From a virus, in IMG/VR virus record IMGVR_UViG_3300027736_000020, positions 1 to 64,000 of that record: a stretch of DNA of 64,000 bases; one strand, given 5' to 3'. The notes beneath the pieces were generated by a model. The model was not told where the DNA came from. It saw nothing but the letters and a program-made list of their open reading frames with translations, and made no database searches. Both the position numbers and the translations under genes were made by a program. Of the stretch, positions 1 to 7,140 are shown in pieces (the stretch's first letter is position 1; every line of letters begins with the position of its first letter).

Positions 1-461
1 ACCTCCACACCCCAACAAGGCACATGCGGGAGCATGTGCATCCCCGCGAAGCGGTGATCCAGCAAGACGATGAAAACGCATCATGTTGACACGTGTCCGC
101 GATGCCCCCCAAGGTGGTAACGGGGATTAAGAGACTTGGGTGGTTGCGCTGGTGTGGGGGAAGTGCGTGCTCGCTCCGTGATTGTGACGTAGCAATGATC
201 GCTCAGGAACGAGATGGCGATATGGCTTCATCGCAGTGATCTTGAAGAACGCACAGAGGGGGTCAGGGGGCGAAGCCCCGTTGCAGGTGGTTTGGAGGAC
301 GGAGTCCTCCAATAAGATGGGGCTACGAGCGCAGCGAGTAGCATCCATCAGCAGTAGAGAGGCAGCAACAAGGAGTGAAGGTAGCAAGGAGGGAAAGTGA
401 AGTGACGCCTTGTGTTGAAGAGTGAGTGATCATCCCCATGGTGGAGAGGGGATAAGTCCTT

Positions 462-610
462 CTTGGTGAACGACAGGCAAGCGGCCTTGGTGAACGGCAG
501 GAAAGTCGGCCTTGGTGAACGACAGGAAAGTCGGCCTTGGTGAACGGCAGGAAAGTCGGCCTTGGTGAACGGCAGGCAAGTCGGACTTGGTGAACGGCAG
601 GCAAGTCGGC
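462..610. repeat. tandem 25-bp direct repeats, about six copies
   Basis: Copies begin at 462, 486, 511, 536, 561 and 586, each opening with CTTGGTGAACG or a close variant and continuing through CAGG(A/C)AAGTCGG. Spacing is 25 bp (24 for the first step), which is not a multiple of three, so it does not encode a peptide repeat. The copies differ at only a few positions. There are no spacers, so this is not a CRISPR array. Iterons of a replication origin are one possibility. A diverged copy lies inside a coding gene at 5608-5632. Confidence 0.85.
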
Positions 611-722
611 AGGCCCAGAGGGGGTCAACAAGCAAGCCCGGGGGGTCTCAGAGCAACGCTTGAGCGTCGTGGTGGTGTGAGGCAAGCCCGCCAAGCGGGA
701 CACCCTAAGGACTACCGTCTAG

Positions 723-743
723 GGGCCAGCGGCCAGCTGGCCC
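723..743 (-). other. perfect hairpin next to a leftward TATACT box
   Basis: The stem GGGCCAGC pairs with GCTGGCCC across a 5-base loop. It begins one base downstream of a leftward TATACT box (744-749, minus strand). If that box is a promoter, the hairpin would sit at the 5' end of a leftward transcript across the repeat array. It has no T-run, so it does not look like a simple terminator. Confidence 0.5.
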
Positions 744-1040
744 AGTATATAGGATAAGCCCCCATCACATATCCTTTTCCCCGACACCTCATCTCCCCAC
801 ACATTCCTTCCCGTTTTCCGGAAAAAATTTGCAAAAAAAATTTTCAAAAAAAATTCCCGGATAGTAACCCCTGAAGGATACCTGACGGGGAATACGGTAC
901 TATCCGGGAAGAGGGTAAAGGGGAGAAGCGTCCAGTTCCCGTTACGGAGTATACATGATACCGGGATACCCGTCACATACCGGATGGGCGCACGAAAAAA
1001 TAAAAAATAAAAGGCGACAGTGCAGGATCAACACTCCTGT

Positions 1041-1046
1041 TATACT
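1041..1046 (+). promoter_or_regulatory. putative extended -10 promoter of the DnaE gene
   Basis: TGtTATACT lies 26 bases before the DnaE start codon. There is no recognisable -35 hexamer 16-18 bases upstream. The same TATACT box precedes every rightward gene that is separated from its neighbour by more than about 20 bases. Confidence 0.4.
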
Positions 1047-1066
1047 GGGGGAAAAGGGAAGCACCG

Positions 1067-4000
1067 ATGAGTGGACAGGTTGTTCAGCTGCACAATCACA
1101 GTGAGTACTCGATCCTTGATGGGAGGTCACGGATCGGGGAGTTGGTGGGGCGGGTTGTGGAGTTGGGGCAGCCAGCGGTGGCGTTGACGGATCATGGGGG
1201 GATGTACGGAACGATAGAGTTCTACCGGAGTGCGCGTGAGGCGGGGGTAAAGCCGATCCTTGGGGTGGAGGCGTATGTGGCGGCTGGGCCGTTGGATCGG
1301 AAGGATCCGGTGCTGGACAGGCACCAGACGCATCTGACCTTGTTGGCGATGAATGTCGAAGGGTATCAGAATCTTCTCAAGTTGACTTCGCTTGCGCACA
1401 TGAAGGGAATGTATTACAAGCCACGGATTGATCTTGAGGCGCTTGGGCGTCACAGTGATGGGCTGGTGATATTGTCGGGATGCATGGGTGGTGGGGTGGC
1501 GCAATCGTTCCTGCATGGGGATGGGAGTGAGGGCCGTCGATTGGTGGATCGATATCTGTCGATGGTGGGTGCTGATCGGTTCTTCATTGAGGTGCATGAT
1601 CATGGGTTGGATGAGCAGAAGAGACTGAACCCCTTGTTGTTTGCCTTGGCGAAGGAGAAGGGGCTGGGGGTAGTGGCGGCTTGTGACAGTCATTATGTGT
1701 TGCGTGAGGATGCAAAGTCGCATGATGTGTTGTTGGCGATTCAGACTGGATCGACATTGGATGATCCGTCGAGATTCCGTATCCGTCCCTATGGGGAATA
1801 TTATGTCAAGTCCTATGAGGAGATGCGGAAGGCATTCCCTGAGCATGCGTTACGCAACACGGTGCGGATAGCGGAGATGTGCAACGTGGAGCTGGATTTC
1901 TCGAAGGTGATGTTGCCGGAGTTCGAGATTGCGGCTGGACATACGGTGATGAGCAAGCTTCGTGAGGAGGTGCTTGCGGGATTGTCCAAGCGTGGGATCA
2001 TGACGGATGCATGGATGGAGAGAATAGAGTATGAATTGGGAATCATTGGCAAGGCAGGATACGGACGGTATTTCCTGATCGTACAGGATTACGTGCAATA
2101 TGCAAGAAGTCAGGGAATCATGGCAGTTCCTAGGGGTTCGGTTGCAGGATCGCTTTGCATGTATGCATTGGGTATCTGTGACATAGATCCAGTGAAATAC
2201 GATATCATGTTCGAGAGGTTCCTGCATGAGGAACGGAAGGGCATGCCTGATGTTGACATGGATTTTGCTGATGATCGGCGCGATGCTGTTATTTCGTATG
2301 TTACGCAGCGGTACGGAGCAGACCGGGTTGCCCACATCGGCACCTTTCAGACGTTGGGGGCCAGAGCCGCAATCAAGGACGTGGCGAGAGTACTGGGAAT
2401 TGATTACGGGGAAACGAACCGTCTGACGCGAGGGTTTCCGTCCAAGGGTGACGTGACGTTGGCGTCGTTGCGGGAGCTTGATGCGGTACGGGATGCGATA
2501 GTGGCGAACCCGGTGATGGGTGAGGCGTGGGAGATTGCGACGGAGCTTGAGGGGTTGGTGCGGGGGTTCGGGACGCATGCGGCGGGGATCCTGATTGCGG
2601 CGACGGCGCTTGATGAGGTGGTGCCGATCCAGATGCCGCCGGGAAAGCACACCTCGTTGTTGACTGCGGTGACGCAGTATGACAACAACAACCGGACTGC
2701 GGTGATCGAGTCGATTGGCTTGTCGAAGTTCGACTTCCTTGGCTTGGCGAATCTGACGAGCATACGCAGTGCGTGTGCGTTGATCAAGCACCGGCATGGA
2801 ATAGATCTGTACGGGCAGAGCGGAGAGAAGCTCTACAGCGAGTTGCCGGTGGAGTATGCAAATCCGTTGGCAGCAAGGACGTACGACATGCTGGCGGCAG
2901 GGGAGACGACTGCGGTGTTCCAGATGGAATCACCGGGCATGCGCAAGGCATTGCGGTTGGTGAAGCCGACACGGCTTGAGGATTTGCCTGCGGTGGTGGC
3001 ATTGTACCGTCCGGGTCCGATGGAGAACATTCCCGTGTTTGCGGCGGCCAAGGCTGATCCGGGTCTGGTGAGGAAGTATCATCCGGATATTGACCGTTTC
3101 CTTGCCGAGACCTATGGGGTGGTGACGTATCAGGATCAGGTGTTGCTTCTGGCGAGGACGATTGCGGGATTCACATGGGGGGAAGTCGATGTCTTGCGAA
3201 AAGGAATGGGGAAGAAGCTGGCGTCGGTCATCAATGAGCAGAAGAAGAAATTCCTTGAGGGAAGTGTGGCCCGTGGGTACGAGGAGGATCTTGCTGAAAC
3301 GCTTTGGGAAACGGTGGCTCCTTTTGCCGGATACGGATTCAACAAGGCGCATGCGTATTGCTATGGCTATGTGGCCTACATCACGGCGTTCCTGAAGGCC
3401 AATTTTGCGGTGGAGTACATGACGGCAGTGCTGACGCTTGAAGCCGGGAACAGGGAGAAGACGGCAGAGGCGGTGATGGAATGCAAGCGTTTGGGCATCA
3501 TGGTCCTGCCTCCGCGGATCAACGAATCGCTCAAGTCCTATGCGATCCTTGGGGATGACCAGATTCTCTACGGATTGTCTGCCTTGCAGAACATGGGTGA
3601 TGCGCATCTGGATAAATTGCTTGGGAAGAGGGACGAGAATGGCGGGTTTGCCTCGGCGGAGGAGTCCCTTGCAGGGATGAATATCCGTGCGGCGACGGCC
3701 TTGGTGAAATCCGGGGCACTGGACTTGTGGGGTGATCGCAATGCCTTGCTTGATGCGATGACGACGCAATCGGTGAAGCGGAAGCCGGGTCAGATGTCCA
3801 TGTTCGGGGCGGAGGATTTCCGGAATTACGTGCCGATGTCCGATCAGGATTTGATGGCCTATGAGAAGGAGGCGTTCGGATTCTATCTGACCAAGAATCC
3901 GTTGGCGAATGAGGTGTTCGATCAGCGGTGTACTGCTACCAGCCTTTCGATTGGCGACATGGCGGATGAGCAGGTGGTAATTGGCGGCATGGTGACCAAG

Positions 4001-4213
4001 GTGAAGACGCACGTACAGAAGAACGGGAAGCCCATGGCCTTCGTGGACATGGAGGACATGTTCGGCAAACTTTCCTGTGTGTTCTTCGGATCGATCTATG
4101 CGCGATATGCATCGTTCCTGAAACCGGACTCGATGGTGCTGATTGAAGGAACCGTGCGCATGCGCGAGGAAGAGCCAAGCATCATTGCAACAACGCTCAT
4201 GATGGTTGGATAA
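1067..4213 (+). CDS. dnaE: DNA polymerase III alpha subunit (DnaE-type), replicative polymerase
   Basis: A C-family replicative DNA polymerase of 1048 residues, slightly shorter than E. coli DnaE. The N-terminal PHP domain opens with HNHSEYS (residues 9-15) and has TDHGG near residue 41. The palm carries the catalytic PDVDMDF (394-400). Further C-family blocks are YRPGPMENIP, VTYQDQVLLLARTIAGF and FNKAHAYCYGYVAYITAFL. QMSMF at 909-913 matches the internal beta-clamp-binding motif of DnaE. An OB-fold-like stretch fills about 965-1048. The ATG follows GGGAAGCACC. No clamp or clamp loader is visible in the window, so it would use a host clamp or one encoded elsewhere. Family assignment is firm, and all palm carboxylates are present. 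Confidence 0.97.
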   Translation: MSGQVVQLHNHSEYSILDGRSRIGELVGRVVELGQPAVALTDHGGMYGTIEFYRSAREAGVKPILGVEAYVAAGPLDRKDPVLDRHQTHLTLLAMNVEGYQNLLKLTSLAHMKGMYYKPRIDLEALGRHSDGLVILSGCMGGGVAQSFLHGDGSEGRRLVDRYLSMVGADRFFIEVHDHGLDEQKRLNPLLFALAKEKGLGVVAACDSHYVLREDAKSHDVLLAIQTGSTLDDPSRFRIRPYGEYYVKSYEEMRKAFPEHALRNTVRIAEMCNVELDFSKVMLPEFEIAAGHTVMSKLREEVLAGLSKRGIMTDAWMERIEYELGIIGKAGYGRYFLIVQDYVQYARSQGIMAVPRGSVAGSLCMYALGICDIDPVKYDIMFERFLHEERKGMPDVDMDFADDRRDAVISYVTQRYGADRVAHIGTFQTLGARAAIKDVARVLGIDYGETNRLTRGFPSKGDVTLASLRELDAVRDAIVANPVMGEAWEIATELEGLVRGFGTHAAGILIAATALDEVVPIQMPPGKHTSLLTAVTQYDNNNRTAVIESIGLSKFDFLGLANLTSIRSACALIKHRHGIDLYGQSGEKLYSELPVEYANPLAARTYDMLAAGETTAVFQMESPGMRKALRLVKPTRLEDLPAVVALYRPGPMENIPVFAAAKADPGLVRKYHPDIDRFLAETYGVVTYQDQVLLLARTIAGFTWGEVDVLRKGMGKKLASVINEQKKKFLEGSVARGYEEDLAETLWETVAPFAGYGFNKAHAYCYGYVAYITAFLKANFAVEYMTAVLTLEAGNREKTAEAVMECKRLGIMVLPPRINESLKSYAILGDDQILYGLSALQNMGDAHLDKLLGKRDENGGFASAEESLAGMNIRAATALVKSGALDLWGDRNALLDAMTTQSVKRKPGQMSMFGAEDFRNYVPMSDQDLMAYEKEAFGFYLTKNPLANEVFDQRCTATSLSIGDMADEQVVIGGMVTKVKTHVQKNGKPMAFVDMEDMFGKLSCVFFGSIYARYASFLKPDSMVLIEGTVRMREEEPSIIATTLMMVG

Positions 4214-4222
4214 GTGAAATGG

Positions 4223-4228
4223 TATACT
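4223..4228 (+). promoter_or_regulatory. putative extended -10 promoter upstream of the small membrane protein and thyA
   Basis: TGgTATACT lies in the short gap after the polymerase gene, 19 bases before the next ATG. No -35 match is visible. Confidence 0.4.
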
Positions 4229-4241
4229 TGAAAGGTAGTGC

Positions 4242-4487
4242 ATGATGATTCCGATTGACAGGATTGACAGCCCACGTGATGATGCTTGGTTACGCAGGTT
4301 GCGTGAACCAAACGAATGGTGGGATGCGCAGTATGGAAGGCGACAGCGAAGGAAGCAGCGTCGCATCAAGGAAGAGCGAGTAGTTTCGCGGATCGTTGAT
4401 GTGGACACTTCAAACCTCGAAGGACCTTGCATTCCTCCGATACTCATCATTGCTGCCATTGGAGTGCTCGCATGGATACTTATCTGA
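4242..4487 (+). CDS. small protein with a C-terminal membrane segment
   Basis: An unrecognised 81-residue protein. The first 60 residues are charged and rich in Arg (RRQRRKQRR near the middle). The last 18 residues, starting at about PPILIIAAIGVLAWI, form one hydrophobic helix, so it should be tail-anchored in the membrane with a basic cytoplasmic portion. AAAGG sits 6 bases before the ATG. Its 3' end overlaps the thymidylate synthase start by 16 bases, implying translational coupling. The function is unknown. Confidence 0.75.
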   Translation: MMIPIDRIDSPRDDAWLRRLREPNEWWDAQYGRRQRRKQRRIKEERVVSRIVDVDTSNLEGPCIPPILIIAAIGVLAWILI

Positions 4488-5278
4488 AATTGGCAACATC
4501 GGTGTTGGAGTTCGGTGAACTCCGTGGTGACCGGACAGGTACAGGCACGTACTCGCTGTTTTCTCCGGGTGAGCTTCGGTATTCGCTTCGCAATGGGTTT
4601 CCGATTGTCACGACCAAGCGGATTGCATGGAGGTTCGTGGTTACGGAGCTTCTGTGGTTCCTGCGTGGGGATACCAATGTCACGTGGCTTCAGAACCAAG
4701 GAGTGGATATCTGGGATGAATGGGCGGATGATGAGGGAAATCTCGGGCCGGTCTATGGCAAGCAGTGGCGTTCATGGGAGAATTACGAGGGCGGCACGGT
4801 TGATCAGATCAGCCGGGTGATCCGCAGCATCCGGGAGAACCCGGAGAGCCGAAGGCACATCGTCAGCGCATGGAATGTGGGGCAGTTGCATGAGATGGCC
4901 CTTCCTCCCTGCCATCTGCTTTTCCAGTTTCATGTGTCGGAGAAAAGCGTGCTGCATGTGAAGGTGACCCAGCGGAGTGCGGATGTCTTCCTTGGTCTTC
5001 CGTTCAATATCTCTTCCTATGCCTTGCTGCTTTCCATTGTGGCACGGTTATGCGATCTGATGCCCGGTGACGTGATCATGTCCCTTGGTGATGCGCATGT
5101 CTATCTCACTCATGTCCCGCAAATGCGGGAGCAGATCGGGCGGGCAAGCAGGGTATTGCCCGAGTTGGTGTTGCCAACGTTCCACTCGCTTGATGAGCTT
5201 GTGGACATTGATCCCAAGGAATTCCAGTTGAAAGGATATGAGCCATGGCCGAGTCTCAAGGCAAAAATCGCCGTGTAG
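4472..5278 (+). CDS. thyA: thymidylate synthase (ThyA type)
   Basis: Folate-dependent thymidylate synthase, which methylates dUMP to dTMP using methylene-tetrahydrofolate. It has 268 residues, close to the 264 of E. coli ThyA and collinear with it. Visible signatures are DRTGTGTYSLF (phosphate-binding Arg), LLWFLRGDTN, WDEWAD, LGPVYGKQWR, SRRHIVSAWNVG, the nucleophile in LPPCH (Cys147), QRSADVFLGLPFNI and GDAHVYLTH. A longer in-frame TTG start exists upstream, but the ATG beginning MDTYLKLATSVLEFG matches the family N-terminus. It overlaps the upstream small membrane gene by 16 bases and the next gene by 34. The dihydrofolate it produces can be recycled by the phage DHFR gene downstream. Confidence 0.97.
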   Translation: MDTYLKLATSVLEFGELRGDRTGTGTYSLFSPGELRYSLRNGFPIVTTKRIAWRFVVTELLWFLRGDTNVTWLQNQGVDIWDEWADDEGNLGPVYGKQWRSWENYEGGTVDQISRVIRSIRENPESRRHIVSAWNVGQLHEMALPPCHLLFQFHVSEKSVLHVKVTQRSADVFLGLPFNISSYALLLSIVARLCDLMPGDVIMSLGDAHVYLTHVPQMREQIGRASRVLPELVLPTFHSLDELVDIDPKEFQLKGYEPWPSLKAKIAV

Positions 5279-6615
5279 CATGGTTCGAGAACTCCGTGCA
5301 TCCTTTGTTACGGAAAAGTGAAGATGAACCTTCGGATCCAGAGATCGGACGTTTCGTGGATCCTCCAAAACGCTTTGTCCCAGATCCGATTACGTATACT
5401 GGGTCAGATGAGGATTATCATGGGCCCGGAAGTAATTGGTTTTCTCAAACGTACGGAAATCCCAGACTTCTCGGTCACGAGGGAGCCAATGTACAGATGT
5501 ATGATGAGCCAAACACACTCGGAGGTGCATCGGTGGTCAAATGGGGAGGCCCACACTGGCCTTTTCGTCATACTACACCAACGGATGGGGTGAAAACGTA
5601 TGAGAATGGCAGGCAAGTCGGAGTGGTGAGCGTCAGTGACCGCAGCAGTGGTCCTTTCAGACAGGCGCAAGTTATTGATCCTCCGGGCGACTTGAAGCGC
5701 GAAGCATCGATTACGGCAGGCCTTGGTGCTCTCGGCCTTGCGCCACAGGTGCTTGGATATTATCCAGATGCTGCTAAGGCCCCATCGAGGTTTGCATTCG
5801 AACGCACAGACGACTACGGCGAGCGAATGTATGGCGATTACCTTGGTAATCAAGCACTCCACACCACACACGCGGGAAATGATGGATTCCGATCCGTTGC
5901 AAAATGGCACAATTGGGATCATTCGGATCCCGAGCAGCATGTGAATGATCTGATTTCCTTGTGGCAATCGGGACTCACGTCGATGCAAAGAATGCATCAG
6001 GCAGGATATGGACATGGAAATCTTTTGGAATTCAAGGATGACCATATCTGGCATAATCCCGAATCGAATGAAGTGCGATTTACCGACTTCGGAGGTAACG
6101 ATAGTTTTGGTCCAAATGATCCCTTTCATCAGAACAGCAGTTGGGGTAAACCCGAAATTGTGGAAAATGGCAAGAAAATGGTACGCCTTCGTGACATGAG
6201 TGGACTGACGAATACCATATTTGGACTGATGACGTTTGGTCGTCAACCCGAAAGAATGAAGCAGTTTGAAGATCAGGCTCGTCGCGAACAGGGAATCAGT
6301 GCCAGCAATATTGTCACGCAATCGGCAAAGAAACAGGCAAGGCAGGAGTTTCTTGAAAACCCTGAAGAGTTTTACGAAACCATGTTGAAGCCGCAAGGAT
6401 ATGGGACAAAAGATCCTGAAAAATTCAAAAAATTCATGGAGGCTCTTCGGTCCTCCATGCTTGATCCAACGGTACTGCAAAGTCCCTTTTCATTAGGAAA
6501 TATTGATTATGACACGTATGTTAAACATGTGCGGAATAGTGTGTCTGAGTTATCACAAGCAAGAAAAAGCATGAAAAAGAGCTGGTTCAGTCTTTCTGTA
6601 CTTGGAAAGAGATAA
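5245..6615 (+). CDS. kinase-like (possibly pseudokinase) protein with WF terminal motifs
   Basis: 456 residues. The middle looks like a protein-kinase/aminoglycoside-phosphotransferase fold. KREASITAGLGALGLAPQVL resembles the alpha-C region, FAFERTDDYGERM the hinge, MHQAGYGHGNLLEF the catalytic loop (H257-G-N259) and VRFTDFGGND the DFG metal site (D281). The usual catalytic Asp of HxD is Asn259, and the expected Asn a few residues on is Lys, so catalysis is doubtful. The N-terminus AWFENSVHPLLRKSED is nearly shared with the 1529-residue protein at 7141. The C-terminus KKSWFSLSVLGKR resembles that of the protein ending at 13798. AAAGGA precedes the ATG, which lies within the end of thyA. The stop overlaps the next start by one base (TAATG). 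It may be virion-associated, which is inference. Confidence 0.6.
   Translation: MAESQGKNRRVAWFENSVHPLLRKSEDEPSDPEIGRFVDPPKRFVPDPITYTGSDEDYHGPGSNWFSQTYGNPRLLGHEGANVQMYDEPNTLGGASVVKWGGPHWPFRHTTPTDGVKTYENGRQVGVVSVSDRSSGPFRQAQVIDPPGDLKREASITAGLGALGLAPQVLGYYPDAAKAPSRFAFERTDDYGERMYGDYLGNQALHTTHAGNDGFRSVAKWHNWDHSDPEQHVNDLISLWQSGLTSMQRMHQAGYGHGNLLEFKDDHIWHNPESNEVRFTDFGGNDSFGPNDPFHQNSSWGKPEIVENGKKMVRLRDMSGLTNTIFGLMTFGRQPERMKQFEDQARREQGISASNIVTQSAKKQARQEFLENPEEFYETMLKPQGYGTKDPEKFKKFMEALRSSMLDPTVLQSPFSLGNIDYDTYVKHVRNSVSELSQARKSMKKSWFSLSVLGKR
5608..5632 (+). repeat. diverged copy of the left-end 25-bp repeat inside a coding gene
   Basis: Fifteen bases, GGCAGGCAAGTCGGA, are identical to 571-585 in the tandem array, and the following bases (gTGGTGAgCG) match the next part of the repeat with a one-base deletion and one substitution. 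It lies within the kinase-like gene. It could be chance or a secondary binding site. Confidence 0.4.
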
Positions 6616-6992
6616 TGAAAAAACTACTGATGTTCTTTGCCATGATTACGCTGACATTGGTGGTGGTCACCGCAACGGTCAGGATTTTGTCTCACATTGA
6701 TGTGCAGGCACGCGCAACAGAGGATGTGCAATCCGAGTTGGTCCGAATCAAGGAACAGCAACAGTTCCTGTTCGCCTCGTTTTGCAATGAAACCAACATG
6801 CGGGCAAGGAAACCACAGGAACTCAGTTATGCCGAGTGCATGGATTATGCACGCAATACCTACGTGGAAATGAAAAAGGTTCCGACACCGACGGTATTGG
6901 AATACGCGACAACCCGCAGGGGACTTGGCAAACCGGAACCTACTCCTTGCAGTGGTGAATTGCCATGCGGAACCAAGAAACTTGCTTCATGA
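6615..6992 (+). CDS. small protein with an N-terminal membrane anchor
   Basis: 125 residues with no recognised family. MKK is followed by a hydrophobic stretch (about residues 4-24, LLMFFAMITLTLVVV), which reads as a signal anchor or single transmembrane helix with the rest outside. The following region is charged (SELVRIKEQQQFLF) and could be coiled. Four cysteines lie in the external part, two of them near the C-terminus (PCSGELPCG). Type II topology with a short charged ectodomain would fit an inner-membrane spanin, but the lysis genes lie elsewhere, so I do not assign it. The start overlaps the previous stop by one base. Confidence 0.65.
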   Translation: MKKLLMFFAMITLTLVVVTATVRILSHIDVQARATEDVQSELVRIKEQQQFLFASFCNETNMRARKPQELSYAECMDYARNTYVEMKKVPTPTVLEYATTRRGLGKPEPTPCSGELPCGTKKLAS

Positions 6993-7087
6993 TGAAGCCT
7001 GTTCATTTCCTTGTCATTGGCTGCATGTATCTTTTGGCATCATTGCTCATGCATGCATTGTTTTCATCAATAGCCTTTTCCATTTGA
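6989..7087 (+). CDS. possible 32-residue hydrophobic peptide
   Basis: An ATGATGAAG start overlaps the stop of the preceding membrane-protein gene (ATGA arrangement). It encodes about 32 residues, almost all hydrophobic, beginning MMKPVHFLVIGC, where VIGC resembles a lipobox. The part after the Cys is also hydrophobic, unlike a normal outer-membrane spanin. It has no independent ribosome site and may be read only by coupling. It is possibly real but weakly supported. Confidence 0.25.
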   Translation: MMKPVHFLVIGCMYLLASLLMHALFSSIAFSI

Positions 7088-7098
7088 TAATCATATTG

Positions 7099-7104
7099 TA
7101 TACT
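7099..7104 (+). promoter_or_regulatory. putative -10 promoter of the 1529-residue protein gene
   Basis: TATACT lies 42 bases before the ATG in the 148-base gap following the small membrane gene. No clear -35 is seen. Confidence 0.35.
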
Positions 7105-7140
7105 TGTTCTTGAGGATACATTTCCAAAAGGACAACAACT

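Larger units (their letters stand above)
1..1066. other. non-coding, hairpin- and repeat-rich region
   Basis: I see no credible gene here. The open frames on both strands are low-complexity and lack ribosome sites. The region holds many short perfect hairpins: 20-39 (8-bp stem), 45-55, 267-279 (5-bp stem with a GAA loop), 292-312 (9-bp stem with a GGA loop), 687-699 and 723-743 (8-bp stem). It also holds six tandem copies of a 25-bp repeat (462-610), and an A/T-tract stretch at about 823-857. TATACT boxes face left at 744-749 and 948-953 and face right at 1041-1046. Bases 1-740 are G+C-rich compared with the leftward genes. It may be a replication origin, a packaging region or a structured non-coding RNA, and the sequence alone does not decide between these. 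Confidence 0.75.

Noticed and set aside
462-610. Possible CRISPR array
   Set aside because: Copies are directly adjacent with no spacers, and no cas genes are present.
323-703. Minus-strand frames through the 25-bp repeats
   Set aside because: Low-complexity translations that change frame between repeats because the unit is not a multiple of three; no ribosome site.
1850-2797. 315-codon minus-strand frame inside the polymerase gene
   Set aside because: Shadow of DnaE; composition is Arg/His-rich and there is no start context.
2930-4699. 589-codon open frame on the minus strand opposite the polymerase gene
   Set aside because: It lies antisense to a conserved DnaE, is rich in Arg, His and Pro as expected of a shadow frame, has no ribosome site and matches nothing.
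5404-6480. 358-codon minus-strand frame opposite the kinase-like gene
   Set aside because: The forward gene has a good ribosome site, coupling on both sides and kinase-like motifs; the antisense frame has none.
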